Assembly: GCA_027920525.1 (NCBI GenBank)
Contig: CP115858.1
Span: 1,240,001 to 1,304,000 of the forward strand
DNA: 64,000 bases
Reading direction: 5' to 3'
From: Chryseobacterium daecheongense
GTDB lineage: Bacteria; Bacteroidota; Bacteroidia; Flavobacteriales; Weeksellaceae
Each line of letters begins with the position of its first letter. Positions within the stretch are counted from its first letter, which is position 1. Below the pieces are notes generated by a model, which saw only the letters and a program-made list of their open reading frames with translations, ran no database searches and was not told where the DNA came from. The position numbers and the translations under genes are program-made. Of this stretch, positions 1 to 9,195 are shown piece by piece.

Positions 1-46
1 AAGCCCCTGTGATCCAAACTGTTTTATCATCAAAGTAGGTGCTCAT
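1..46 (-). CDS. Start of a short-chain dehydrogenase/reductase (partial)
   Basis: Only the first 15 codons are inside the window, read leftwards off its edge. The visible residues (MSTYFDDKTVWITGA) have the beta1 strand and the beginning of the TGxxxGIG dinucleotide-binding motif of classical SDR enzymes, preceded by a short polar leader as is typical. The ATG lies 16 bases beyond the stop of the FAD dehydrogenase on the same strand, so the two are probably co-transcribed. The substrate cannot be judged from so little sequence. The assignment is an inference from this motif start. Confidence 0.6.
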   Translation of the reverse strand, partial: MSTYFDDKTVWITGA

Positions 47-62
47 GATATTGTTCTTTATC

Positions 63-1724
63 TTATTTCAGCCCGGCAATATATTTTCCGGCTTTCATTC
101 CTGAAAAAATACAGCCTCCTAAAAAGGTTCCTTCCAGGGCTCGATAGCCATGCATTCCTCCCCCTCCGAAACCTGCAACCTCCCCAGCCGCATAAAGTCC
201 TTCTATTATTGTATCATATTCTCTTAAAACCTGTCCATTCAGATTGGTCTTAATCCCTCCTAACGTTTTTCTTGTCAGAATATTAAGCCTTACCGCAATT
301 AAAGGTCCGTTTCGTGGATCCAGTATCTTGTGTGGTGTGGCTACTCTTCCCAATTTATCTCCAAGGTATTTTCTGGTACTTCTTATGTAATTCACCTGTG
401 TATCTTTTGAAAACGAGTTATCCAATTCTCTGTCCCTGGCTTCGATCTGAGATTTTACCTTTTCATAATCCAAAAGATGATCTCCGGAAAGTTCATTCAT
501 CCTTTTAATCAGATCCTGAAGATTATCCGATACAATAAAATCTTTTCCATGTTCTTTAAAAGCTTCCACAGGACCTGGTGCTTTTTTCCCAAAGATTCTT
601 TTAAAAAAAAGACCGTAATCCTTATTTGTAATGTCAGGGTTTTGCTCGGAGCCAGAAAGGGCAAACTCTTTTTTAATGATTTTTTGTGTTAAAATAAACC
701 ACGAATAAGAAAACCCAGTATCCTGTATGTATTTCAGGGTTCCCAATGTGTCAAACCCAGGTAAGAAAGGCGCTGGAAGCCTGTTTCCATTCGCATCAAA
801 CCACAGGGATGAAGGTCCCGGTAATATCCTGATCCCATGATCCGGCCAAATAGGATTCCAGTTTTGAAGACCTTCCGTATAGTGCCACATCCGATCCCTG
901 TTGATGATATCAGCTCCGACATTTTCAGTAATCCCTATCATTTTCCCGTCTACATAAGCAGGAACTCCAGATACCATTTTTTCAGGAGCTTTACCTAATC
1001 GTTGCGGCCAGTTTTTGCGCACCAGTTCATGATTAGCTCCTATTCCTCCGGAAGCAATAATAATATGGGGTGCACTATATTTGAATTGTGAAACAACAAT
1101 TCTGCTGGTTGCCTCACCTCTTTCTTTATTGTCATTTTCAAGAATGTCTCCTTCAATGCCTGTGACCTTACCATTTTCTGTAATAAGGCTGGTAACGCGA
1201 TGCCTGAACCTCATTTCAAGAAGCCCTTTTGCTTTTGCTTCGTAAGCCTTTTCTACAAAAGGTTTTACAACTCCGGTCCCAGTGCCCCAGCTTACATGAA
1301 AACGAGGAACGGAGTTACCATGCCCATCCGCGGAGCCATCTCCTCTTTCTGCCCACCCCACCATGAACATCAGCTTAATTCCCATTTTAGAAATATAATC
1401 ATACTTTTCGTTAGCTGCGAAATTCAGATAGGCTTCTGCCCATTGTTTCGGCCAATAATCTTCTTTACGATCAAAACCTGCTGTTCCCATCCAGTCCTGT
1501 TTCGCCAGTTCATAAGAGTCCTTAATTCCTACTCTTCGCTGCTGAGGAGAATTAATCAGAAAAAGACCACCAAAAGACCAGAATGCCTGTCCTCCGATAT
1601 TCTGTTCTGTCTCCTGATCGATCAATAATACTTTTTTTCCGGCGTTCGTTATTTCCATAGCAGCAGTAAGTCCTGCCAAACCAAAACCTACGATAATTGC
1701 ATCTGGTTGAAATTCATTGTCCAT
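63..1724 (-). CDS. FAD-binding dehydrogenase (fumarate reductase/ketosteroid dehydrogenase-like)
   Basis: Flavoprotein of about 553 residues. The N-terminus has a GxGLAGLTAA dinucleotide-binding fold (IIVGFGLAGLTAAMEI) followed by an acidic beta2 end for the FAD ribose. The C-terminus has the typical second FAD segment, with an ATP/NAD-like GLYAAGEVAGFGGGGMHG loop and a GCIFSG stretch. This is the arrangement of the FAD_binding_2 family, which includes fumarate reductase flavoproteins and 3-ketosteroid dehydrogenases; length and layout best fit the uncharacterised subfamily usually annotated as FAD-binding dehydrogenase. I chose the ATG giving MDNEFQPDAIIVGF because it puts the dinucleotide fold at the usual distance; a start 17 codons earlier exists but adds an unlikely leader. 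No signal peptide, so cytoplasmic. The substrate is unknown. It precedes an SDR gene by 16 bases, suggesting a redox operon. Confidence 0.85.
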   Translation of the reverse strand: MDNEFQPDAIIVGFGLAGLTAAMEITNAGKKVLLIDQETEQNIGGQAFWSFGGLFLINSPQQRRVGIKDSYELAKQDWMGTAGFDRKEDYWPKQWAEAYLNFAANEKYDYISKMGIKLMFMVGWAERGDGSADGHGNSVPRFHVSWGTGTGVVKPFVEKAYEAKAKGLLEMRFRHRVTSLITENGKVTGIEGDILENDNKERGEATSRIVVSQFKYSAPHIIIASGGIGANHELVRKNWPQRLGKAPEKMVSGVPAYVDGKMIGITENVGADIINRDRMWHYTEGLQNWNPIWPDHGIRILPGPSSLWFDANGNRLPAPFLPGFDTLGTLKYIQDTGFSYSWFILTQKIIKKEFALSGSEQNPDITNKDYGLFFKRIFGKKAPGPVEAFKEHGKDFIVSDNLQDLIKRMNELSGDHLLDYEKVKSQIEARDRELDNSFSKDTQVNYIRSTRKYLGDKLGRVATPHKILDPRNGPLIAVRLNILTRKTLGGIKTNLNGQVLREYDTIIEGLYAAGEVAGFGGGGMHGYRALEGTFLGGCIFSGMKAGKYIAGLK

Positions 1725-2123
1725 TGGCGGTAAGTGTAACAAAATTCTATTAACTAAGATAATAGATTTTAACATTATAAAGCGTCAATTATTTTCAGCT
1801 TTACTAATTTTATTCCACTTTTATTATGTTTTGAATATTATATTACAAAAGACTTTAATTATGTAAAAGTTGGGATTTAGAAGTAAAAAATATAACAAAA
1901 GAAAGGGACCACTTTTGTTATAATACTTAATTTGATATAGTTAAATCCCTTATTATTCAAAAAATATTCGATAAAAAAACAGAAGAATAAAAAAATATAT
2001 ACCACACAACCACTTTAAACACGGGTTTTCCTGTATTTTCTTTATTTTTTACAAAATATTATTTCATATGCTCCGTTTACTATGCACGTGACTCATGTTT
2101 GAGTTTCATGGTTATTAGTTTTT

Positions 2124-2150
2124 ATCCTCAACTTAGGTTGAGGATTTTTT
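2124..2150 (+). terminator. Hairpin with T-run in a gene-free stretch
   Basis: A perfect 9-bp stem (ATCCTCAAC/GTTGAGGAT) with a 4-base loop followed by six T residues looks like an intrinsic terminator on the plus strand, although no plus-strand gene precedes it. It is the first of three hairpins in a 176-bp stretch. Confidence 0.5.
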
Positions 2151-2196
2151 ATTATATTTGAACTTCTTGTGATTTAATCACATTTGTGTTTTTTTT

Positions 2197-2221
2197 AGGC
2201 CTTCTCCGGAAGGCTTTTTTA
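2197..2221 (+). terminator. Second hairpin with T-run in the same gap
   Basis: GCCTTC/GAAGGC with a TCCG loop is followed by a run of T. It is a compact intrinsic terminator shape on the plus strand, about 50 bases after the previous one. A TATATTTG box lies between the two at 2153-2160, so a very short transcript (a small RNA) could be bounded by it. Confidence 0.5.
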
Positions 2222-2270
2222 TTGTCTATCGCCCTACTGTTTCCCATTTCGGACTACTTATAATAAATAA

Positions 2271-2299
2271 TAAGAGGCTGTCATTTAAGACAACCTCTT
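2271..2299. terminator. Third hairpin, probably ending leftward transcription
   Basis: Inverted repeat AAGAGGCTGTC/GACAACCTCTT with one G-U-type mismatch. On the minus strand it is followed by T-rich sequence, so it could end read-through from the zinc-ribbon and lactonase genes, whose last stop lies about 330 bases upstream of it in that direction. The rest of the 1725-2631 gap shows no convincing coding sequence. Confidence 0.4.
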
Positions 2300-2631
2300 G
2301 TATTGGTTATTAGTAAATACCCCCGACAATCTAAATTTTAGCAAATTCGTTCAGTTTACTTACTGGTTAAGTTTCGGCTAAATTACAAAAATTCATTAAT
2401 TAGTGACAAATTATTATCTTTAATCTACCATTAATAAATAGTTATGCAAGTAATTTAATTCACTATAATATGAAATAAAAAGCATAATATTTACATTTTC
2501 TCATTAAAAATATTGGTTAAGCTTTTCCTCTTCAATATCCAAGAGAGATATTTACGAATTCATTTTTTGAAGGATATGTCTATTATCAGAATGATTACAC
2601 TGAATAATCGGTATGAAATATGGATTACTCA

Positions 2632-3237
2632 TTATTTACTAATGATATTAACTGGTTTTCTAAAAGGACTTTTATCTTTTAAATATTGCTTTTCTTCTTC
2701 TGTCAGGCCACTCGTTGCCAGTCCAATACTACCCGATATTTGTTCATTTTGATGATAATGCGCAAATTCAATACTGTCAATTTTTACTAATTTATCTATT
2801 CCCACATTAGTCATGTCTATCAGGTGGCTTTGATTTATTTCACCATTGATAATTTGTCCTATTAGAAAAAAGGGCCTATTGGTAATTTCTAAAACAAAAT
2901 CAAGTTTAAACTGAGCTGTTACTACATAATCCCATCTATATTTGCAATACCTGCATTGCTTTGCTTTTGGTGTACGCGCAAGTTTTCCGCATTTTGGGCA
3001 ATTGTTAAAAAATACTTTTTCAGGGTATTCAGATATAATCCTGGTTGCTACATTTAATCTAATCTTTTCATGATCATATTCTGAAGACTCATCTGATTTT
3101 AGTTCTCCCAAATCTCCCGTTTGAATATCGGAAAAAGACATGAATGAATACATGCGATAAGTTAAGATTAACTTTTCATGATCAGTCATTAATTCGCTGA
3201 AATACGCTATGATATATCTGGCTGTTTCTTTGTCCAT
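2632..3237 (-). CDS. Uncharacterised zinc-ribbon protein
   Basis: About 201 residues, not assignable to a named family. The clear feature is a treble-clef/zinc-ribbon pair of CxxC knuckles in the middle (CPKCG about 16 residues before CRYCK). The N-terminal third is helical (MDKETARYIIAYFSELMTDHEKLIL) and the C-terminal tail is charged (GLTEEEKQYLKDKSPFRKP). No signal peptide or membrane segment, so it is presumably cytoplasmic; a nucleic-acid or protein-binding role is inference only. I start it at MDKETARY, 11 bases after the stop of the lactonase gene upstream on the same strand; the longer reading would overlap that gene. Co-transcription with the lactonase is likely. No T-rich hairpin follows closely. 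Confidence 0.65.
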   Translation of the reverse strand: MDKETARYIIAYFSELMTDHEKLILTYRMYSFMSFSDIQTGDLGELKSDESSEYDHEKIRLNVATRIISEYPEKVFFNNCPKCGKLARTPKAKQCRYCKYRWDYVVTAQFKLDFVLEITNRPFFLIGQIINGEINQSHLIDMTNVGIDKLVKIDSIEFAHYHQNEQISGSIGLATSGLTEEEKQYLKDKSPFRKPVNIISK

Positions 3238-3248
3238 AAAGTAAATTA

Positions 3249-4382
3249 TTAGGAACGAGAGTGGTATTTTTTTATCTTCACACAAGATACCCCTTTTATT
3301 TTTAGCTTCCTTCCTACTTTCTGCAGCAATCCCGTTTGCTGATTGCGTCTGAACACAAAAACATTTCCACTGGCAGCATTGGTCACGATTAAAAACTTCC
3401 CTTCTTCATCTATTTCAAATACTCTTGCCTGTTTACCAAAAGTGGGCTGATATCCTACAGTTTTTAAGGTACCATTTTCAAGTATTGAAAAAATAGCAAT
3501 ATTATTTTCATTACCCCTGTTTGAAGCATACAAGAACTTTCCATCAGGAGAAATATGAACATCTGAACTTTCAAAATTATCTATTACTTCATTTTTATGG
3601 GTACTGATTCTTTGGATGTTTTCTAATTTTCCGTTTTCATAGGAATACACATCAATCGCCCCGCCTAATTCTTCGATACAATACGCAAATTTACCATTAG
3701 GGTGAAAGGTGAAATGCCTGGGTCCCGTTCCCGCCATAGTAGGAATAAAAGCAGGTTCAGCATCATCCATTGGTTGAACCGCATCATTTTTAAATTGATA
3801 AATCCTGATCTTATCCGCACCCAGATCAGAAGCAAATACATAATTAAAGTCCGGTGAAAAAACGGTTGAATGAATATGAGAACGGTCCTGTCTTTCAGGA
3901 TTGACACTTCCTTCTGAAAACTGGAACCGTTGGACCATCGGATAGATCTTTCCATTATCTGAAATTGGATATACAGAAATACTTCCTTCCGTATAATTCC
4001 CATTCAACAACCATTTACCATTTTTGTGAACAGTTACATAAACCGGATTTTCACCACCACTCTTTTGGCTATTGATAAAATTAAGTGTTTTTTTGGCAGG
4101 ATCAAATTCAAAACTGCTTACACTGCCGGCATTGGGTGTTTTACTTTCCGTACAGGCAAAAATGTATTTTCCGTTGGGCGACAGGGTGATATAGGATGGA
4201 TTCAGGATATTCTTTGTTTTGACTACTTTTGATAATTTCCCGGTATCTGTATTCAGCTGATATACATAGATTCCATCAGCTGCTTTGTCACGGTTAAAAG
4301 ATCCAAAAAAAACATAGGTGCTTTGAGAATACATATTAATCCATCCTGAAACAGCAATGGCTATACTTATAATTTTTTTCAA
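3249..4382 (-). CDS. Secreted beta-propeller lactonase family protein
   Basis: 377 residues: a short N-terminal signal peptide (MKKIISIAIAVSGWINMYSQ) and then repeated propeller strands typical of the seven-bladed lactonase family (Pfam 10282), to which YbhE-type 6-phosphogluconolactonases belong. Family signatures include YVFFGSFNR at the start, the GTGPRHFTFHPNGKFAYCIEEL block near the middle, and SSDVHISPDGKFLYASNRG later. The signal peptide puts it outside the cytoplasm, which argues against a role in the cytoplasmic pentose phosphate pathway, for which a separate pgl exists at 8.5-9.2 kb. The likely role is hydrolysis of sugar or other lactones at the cell envelope; the substrate is not known. 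Confidence 0.85.
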   Translation of the reverse strand: MKKIISIAIAVSGWINMYSQSTYVFFGSFNRDKAADGIYVYQLNTDTGKLSKVVKTKNILNPSYITLSPNGKYIFACTESKTPNAGSVSSFEFDPAKKTLNFINSQKSGGENPVYVTVHKNGKWLLNGNYTEGSISVYPISDNGKIYPMVQRFQFSEGSVNPERQDRSHIHSTVFSPDFNYVFASDLGADKIRIYQFKNDAVQPMDDAEPAFIPTMAGTGPRHFTFHPNGKFAYCIEELGGAIDVYSYENGKLENIQRISTHKNEVIDNFESSDVHISPDGKFLYASNRGNENNIAIFSILENGTLKTVGYQPTFGKQARVFEIDEEGKFLIVTNAASGNVFVFRRNQQTGLLQKVGRKLKIKGVSCVKIKKYHSRS

Positions 4383-4515
4383 TTTACTTTTGCTATGCTA
4401 ATGAGTTTAATAAAACTATACGATGCTTGATTCAAAACTACATCTTTTTTTATTTAAAATTTTAAAGTTCCCTTTTCAAAAAGGAATTATTTTAAAAAAA
4501 GTTTCGTGAAAGAAC

Positions 4516-5817
4516 TTAGTTTTTATAAAGTTGTTCAATAATCAGCGATGAAAAATACTTCACCCCTGTTCTTATGCTTTCTTCATCCACTTGAAAATTT
4601 GGAGAATGATTCATAGCAATCATTTCTTTTTCAAAGTTGGAACCTCCAAGGAGAAAATATACACCTGGTATTTTTTGTTGAAAATAAGCAAAGTCATCAT
4701 TAAAAAACGGAACCTGTCCATAATCAGGAGAAATTGCATTGATCCCGAAAATATCACGAATGGTTTTTATTGCAGTGCCGGTCAGTTTTTCATCATTGAT
4801 GACTGTAGGGTTTTCTTGTATAAATGAAACTGAAATAAGCTGACTTTTATAAGCATCCTCCACCAATCTTTTAACTTCAGGAATTATTTCCGGAACACGT
4901 GATGCATTGGTCTCATACAGATAAGCTTCGAGAAAGAAGTGATCATTTCTAGAATAGACACTCAACTTATCGTCCAGGATGCGATAATCTTTAAAAATAG
5001 TATTAGGGTTTATCAATCCTATATCCGGATCTATTATATGCTGAATTTCCCATGGCTTACTTCCTGCGTTCATGCGGGACAAAGAGGTATGAATTTTCCC
5101 GGTTAAACTTTTTATCTCCTCTTTTGATAATTCTTTTTTTAATTCAATTCGTATTCTTTTCTGATAAGCAAATACTTCATTCGGCTTCACTATTATTTCT
5201 CCTACCGGGAGAGCGGTTACGTGCAGACCATATATTTCATCAGGAGCTATTTTGGAAAATAAATTAGTATTCATTATTCCTTTAGCTCCCATAAAGGTTT
5301 CTTCTTCCGGTTGGAATACAAAGTAAACGGTTCCTTTTAAATGTTTTTTATTTTTAGCAAGAATTTCAGCGATTCCCAGTCCGATCGCCATATGAACATC
5401 ATGACCACAGCTATGTTGAATACCTTTTGTTTCTGATTTGAAAGGCTGCGGATCCGGAAAATCATTTGAAAGTGCATCCATATCTGATCTCCAGGCTATT
5501 TTCTTTCCTTCACGTTCACCCCTTAAGATTCCTACTACTCCATACCCATATATATCCGTTTCTACCTCAAGTCCTAAGGCAATCAAATACTGTTTTAGCA
5601 TCTTCTGAGTCCGAATTTCATGACCTGCCAATTCCGGATTTCTATGAAAATCTCTTCTGATCTCAACAAGTTTATTAAAAATTTTATCGGTTTCGAGCTG
5701 AATAGATTGATGGGAAAAAAACTCTTTTTTAGAGTTGGATATTACTGGCTTTTTCAGTTTTTGTGCAGAAACAACAGATACACTAAGGTAAATTAAGCTT
5801 AACAGAAGTTTTTTCAT
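4516..5817 (-). CDS. Secreted M20-family amidohydrolase
   Basis: 433 residues with a signal peptide (MKKLLLSLIYLSVSVVSAQ). It has all landmarks of the M20D peptidase/N-acyl amino acid amidohydrolase family: RRDFHRNPEL at the start of the catalytic domain, the metal-binding SCGHDVHM segment near residue 137, QPEEE near 171, the YGLHV histidine near 198, and the C-terminal MNHSPNFQVDEES histidine. The family cleaves acyl groups from amino acids (hippurate, acyl-cysteine, indole-acetyl-amino acids) using two metal ions. The central dimerisation domain is present, so the gene appears complete. Secretion suggests scavenging of acylated amino acids in the periplasm. It stands alone, transcribed leftwards, 130 bases upstream of the lactonase gene. 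Confidence 0.88.
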   Translation of the reverse strand: MKKLLLSLIYLSVSVVSAQKLKKPVISNSKKEFFSHQSIQLETDKIFNKLVEIRRDFHRNPELAGHEIRTQKMLKQYLIALGLEVETDIYGYGVVGILRGEREGKKIAWRSDMDALSNDFPDPQPFKSETKGIQHSCGHDVHMAIGLGIAEILAKNKKHLKGTVYFVFQPEEETFMGAKGIMNTNLFSKIAPDEIYGLHVTALPVGEIIVKPNEVFAYQKRIRIELKKELSKEEIKSLTGKIHTSLSRMNAGSKPWEIQHIIDPDIGLINPNTIFKDYRILDDKLSVYSRNDHFFLEAYLYETNASRVPEIIPEVKRLVEDAYKSQLISVSFIQENPTVINDEKLTGTAIKTIRDIFGINAISPDYGQVPFFNDDFAYFQQKIPGVYFLLGGSNFEKEMIAMNHSPNFQVDEESIRTGVKYFSSLIIEQLYKN

Positions 5818-6030
5818 AGTAAAATTGATCTAAGTTTTTTGAAGAGTTAACGTTGATTATTATATATAATAAACAATCATTGCAGTATTATCATTACAAT
5901 TTACACACAAATTGTAACTACATTAGTGAAAATCTTAGTTTCCAAAAACTTAATAACTATTATCTTAAAATAAAAGTAAGCTTTACAAAAAAGACGATCA
6001 TGTAAAAGTTACTTTCTTATATATAATAAA

Positions 6031-6061
6031 ATACAGCCTAGAAAATAATCTCAGGCTGTAT
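6031..6061 (-). terminator. Intrinsic terminator for the surface-protein gene
   Basis: Perfect ATACAGCCT/AGGCTGTAT stem; on the minus strand it is followed by a T-rich tract. It lies 60 bases past the stop of the gene at 6122-6913. The rest of the 5818-6121 gap is AT-rich and shows nothing else. Confidence 0.65.
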
Positions 6062-6121
6062 AATTATTTTAGAAACAGATATCAGTTATAAATGAAAATA
6101 TTCATCTGCTTCTTGATAATC

Positions 6122-6913
6122 TTAGTATTGTTCGAATGCAACAACATATGTTTCGTTTTCGGCTCCTGCCCCATTATTAAAACTATCAAACCCATAAAAG
6201 TACCCCGCTTTTAAATCATTACTTCCCGGTATTACTCCATCTTTTGTAGAAATCTGAAACTGAAATCCCCATGGTCTTGTCCAATTTCCATTGTATGATA
6301 AAGCATTTGACCATGTATCCCAATTCGATGGAGTAAAGGTAACATTCTGCACACTTCCATTTGTGCTAGACCCAAACCACAATAAACTAGCATAATAAGT
6401 AACATCTGAAACAGGAGCTGACAATAATCTTACTTCAATATATGTATAGGAATTATCGCTATTGGCTCCAGGTGTTGTACCATTATAAGTTGCAAATCTG
6501 AACTCCAAATTCATGGAAGGCACTTTTAATGTTGGTTTATTAAAGCCATTAGACTGTAGATTCCTTCCTCTGTATTTTTGTTTTAACAATATGGAACCCG
6601 ACTCATCGTCAGAAGGCTGATTTATTTTATCCCATTGCACTCCATCATTGACATATAAACCAGGACTCACATCATTTACTTTAGCAATGTTGTAGACAAC
6701 CATACCTGCCACATGTTCGGACAAAGGAGATGGAGAATTTATAGATGATAATGCTAATCTTGGAGGTAAAAAACCTCTATTATCTGAAGTTAAATCAAGC
6801 ACAGAATTCGAATTTGGTGTTGTTGTATTAATCCCAACTTGAGCAGTAAAAAATAAAGGATTAAAGAATAAAAACAATAATAATACGATACTAATAATCG
6901 GGTAATTTTTCAT
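6122..6913 (-). CDS. Secreted cell-surface protein of unknown function
   Basis: 263 residues. A strong signal peptide (hydrophobic IISIVLLLFLFFNPLFFTAQ) is followed by a motif seen at the mature N-terminus of many Bacteroidota surface proteins (VGINTTTPNSNSVLDLTS...GFLPPR). The remainder is Ser/Thr/Asn/Gly-rich and beta-like, with many aromatic residues near the end (WTRPWGFQFQIS, GYFYGFDSF). There is no T9SS sorting domain or lipobox. It is divergent from the AraC-type regulator at 7121, across a 207-bp AT-rich spacer, which makes it a possible target of that regulator. The function is unknown; a structural or adhesive surface role is only inferred from the N-terminal motif. Confidence 0.75.
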   Translation of the reverse strand: MKNYPIISIVLLLFLFFNPLFFTAQVGINTTTPNSNSVLDLTSDNRGFLPPRLALSSINSPSPLSEHVAGMVVYNIAKVNDVSPGLYVNDGVQWDKINQPSDDESGSILLKQKYRGRNLQSNGFNKPTLKVPSMNLEFRFATYNGTTPGANSDNSYTYIEVRLLSAPVSDVTYYASLLWFGSSTNGSVQNVTFTPSNWDTWSNALSYNGNWTRPWGFQFQISTKDGVIPGSNDLKAGYFYGFDSFNNGAGAENETYVVAFEQY

Positions 6914-7120
6914 AATAATTTTTTTTTAAAATTTATGTCCTACAAAATTATAGGCACAATTTTTGAAAATCGAATAGTTTAAAAAAAGATATGTTTCATT
7001 TTGTAAAAATTATAAAACACTTAAAATCAACCATTTTTAAAGTTTACATCTACGGAAATGATACATGATATTATTCAATGAAATTATCAAAACATCACTT
7101 TTATATAATTATATATTGTT

Positions 7121-8152
7121 ATGCATGTACTCGCAGATGAAGTAAAAAATAAAATAGAAAAATTAGAATATTCTTTCGCTAAAAAAATCATATTCTTATT
7201 ATTGGTGAAACAGTTCATCACATTGTTGTTTGATCTCTATTTGTGGGGGACCAAACACCTTTTTTATGATTTAATATTACTTTTAACAGTAGGGCCTTGT
7301 TATATTTTCACTTTAGTTTCTGGGGATTATAACTTTCAGAAAGTTGGAAAACTTACCTTGGCTTATCTTATGCTTTTAAATACTTTTCTGACCATTGTAT
7401 ATTATCAGAATTTTCCAAGTATTATTGTATATGTCTTTATATTTCCTATTGCATTGCTATTATTTTACAACGTAAAGAAAACAGTTTATATATCGGCCAT
7501 TTTACTTACAGGTCTTCCATTAAGTATTATATTTAACTATTATTTTATAAAAGACAATATAAATATCAATGATATTCTTTACTATGAAGTTTCCAATACT
7601 TATATGATTGTCTGGGCATTTATCATCTTTACTGTTTGTTTATACTATGCAATTCAAATTCTTAGATTGAAATCTGTCTACATTTTCTTAATGGAAAATA
7701 ATATAAGCGTAGAAGGTTTCTTCTTACTGGAGAAACAGAAAAAAATGAGATTGTTTAAGAATAAATATTCTGAGGATGAGCTTTCAATCACTATTTATGA
7801 AAAATTATTTAAAAAAATTGAGCTGTTAATGCAAACTGAAAAACCATGGAAAAATCCGGAATATAGTCTCAAGCAATTAGCACGTGATGTGAATTCCAAT
7901 ACCCAATACGTTTCTACAACCATCAATAATTACACAAAAAATAATTTTAAAACCTATCTGAACGAGTTTAGATTAAATGCTTTTATTGCTTCCCTTGAAG
8001 ACAAAAATGAAGAATTTTCAATGGAGGAAATATATCTTACTATAGGCTTTTATAACAGGTCAACTTTCAACAGAGTCTTTAAGTCTAAATTTAAAATGAC
8101 TCCTCAGGAATATATTAACAGCAAGGAAATTTTGATTTGTAATGATGCATGA
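7121..8152 (+). CDS. Membrane-anchored AraC-family transcriptional regulator
   Basis: 343 residues. The N-terminal half holds about six hydrophobic segments (for example FITLLFDLYLW, IIVYVFIFPIALLLFY, MIVWAFIIFTVCLYYAI), then a linker, and a C-terminal AraC helix-turn-helix pair: first helix-turn-helix around YSLKQLARDVNSNTQYVSTTINN and the second around EEIYLTIGFYNRSTFNRVFKSKF, ending with the family signature MTPQEYINS. Regulators with a membrane sensor domain fused directly to AraC are common in Flavobacteriia. It faces the surface-protein gene at 6122-6913, the best candidate target. The signal sensed by the membrane half cannot be told. Confidence 0.88.
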   Translation: MHVLADEVKNKIEKLEYSFAKKIIFLLLVKQFITLLFDLYLWGTKHLFYDLILLLTVGPCYIFTLVSGDYNFQKVGKLTLAYLMLLNTFLTIVYYQNFPSIIVYVFIFPIALLLFYNVKKTVYISAILLTGLPLSIIFNYYFIKDNININDILYYEVSNTYMIVWAFIIFTVCLYYAIQILRLKSVYIFLMENNISVEGFFLLEKQKKMRLFKNKYSEDELSITIYEKLFKKIELLMQTEKPWKNPEYSLKQLARDVNSNTQYVSTTINNYTKNNFKTYLNEFRLNAFIASLEDKNEEFSMEEIYLTIGFYNRSTFNRVFKSKFKMTPQEYINSKEILICNDA

Positions 8153-8309
8153 AAACTTTTTACAATTAATTTTTCAGATAATATTATTTAAAATATTTTT
8201 CAAAAAAAATCAATATTTCTTTGTGAAAAATCCAGAGAAATCACACAAAGATTAGATAAAATAACTTCTCAATATTAGGATCTAAGGCACTAAAACCACA
8301 TACAATTTA

Positions 8310-8345
8310 AAAATAAAACGTCCAGATCCATTATAGATCTAGACG
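8310..8345 (-). terminator. Terminator of the pentose phosphate operon
   Basis: Inverted repeat CGTCCAGATC/GATCTAGACG (one G-U), followed on the minus strand by TTTTATTTTT. It lies 115 bases beyond the pgl stop. The remainder of the 8153-8459 gap contains nothing else recognisable. Confidence 0.65.
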
Positions 8346-8459
8346 CTCAATATATTCAATTTTCAATCTTTGAATACTTTTATAAAGTATTGAAAAAATT
8401 AGCGCTCAGTGACGCGAAGTTCTATTTTCTGATTAAAATAAGTTGAAATAGCTCAGATT

Positions 8460-9170
8460 TTAACCTCCTGCTTTTTCATCTGTGAAAAACTGAAAACCTT
8501 CTTTTTTCTCAATAAGCTGCATCGGATATAATTTGGGATTATATTCTCCGTTGAGTATCTCATTCAGCGCATGCCTTTTAGACTCCCCAAATGCAACAAC
8601 CACTATGTTATCCGCTTTATTGATCAATGGTGCCGTTAAAGTAATTCTGAACATTTCCTGAGGTTTCAGATAGTAAGCGGATACCCACTTTTCTTTTTCA
8701 TCCAAAACATTTTCTCCCGGAAATAAAGAAGCCGTATGTCCGTCATCTCCCATTCCTAAAAGAATGAAGTCGAAAATACCGTCCGGCCCAAGAACTTTTC
8801 GGATCTGTTGTTCATAGTCTTTAGCATACTCTTCAGGTGCTATACCTTCCTTATACATTGGAAAAACCTGATCTTTGTTAACCGGAACCTTATTGAGTAA
8901 GGCTTCAAAAGTCATTTTAGCATTGCTTTTGTCATCATCTAAAGGAACCCATCGTTCATCAACCCAAAAGAAATACACTTTATTCCACTCAATCTTTTCT
9001 GCATATCCGGGAGTTGCCAGCAAGTTGAAAATAGCCTTAGGAGAAGAGCCTCCGCTTAGCGCGACAACAAATTTATCGTTTTTCTCTATTGATTTTTTTG
9101 AAAGATCTACAAAGGTATCTGCTGCTTTTTTATACAGCTTATCCAGATCTTCAAATATCGTAATATTCAT
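8460..9170 (-). CDS. pgl: 6-phosphogluconolactonase (SOL/DevB type)
   Basis: 236 residues, cytoplasmic. It hydrolyses 6-phosphoglucono-1,5-lactone to 6-phosphogluconate, the second step of the oxidative pentose phosphate pathway. Family signatures are the VALSGGSSPKAIF phosphate loop near residue 38, the FFWVDERWVPLDDDKSNA block around 70, and the LLGMGDDGHTASLFPG catalytic segment near 140. Length and order match the DevB/SOL-type enzyme, which is unrelated in fold to the secreted propeller lactonase at 3.2-4.4 kb. It starts 25 bases after zwf and is last in an operon that contains the enzymes before and after it in the pathway. Confidence 0.95.
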   Translation of the reverse strand: MNITIFEDLDKLYKKAADTFVDLSKKSIEKNDKFVVALSGGSSPKAIFNLLATPGYAEKIEWNKVYFFWVDERWVPLDDDKSNAKMTFEALLNKVPVNKDQVFPMYKEGIAPEEYAKDYEQQIRKVLGPDGIFDFILLGMGDDGHTASLFPGENVLDEKEKWVSAYYLKPQEMFRITLTAPLINKADNIVVVAFGESKRHALNEILNGEYNPKLYPMQLIEKKEGFQFFTDEKAGG

Positions 9171-9195
9171 TTTTTTCTTTTTAAATTAATACTTG

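Noticed and set aside
2513..2752. Plus-strand open frame in the left gap
   Set aside because: Its second half is antisense to the zinc-ribbon gene and the first half has no coding character.
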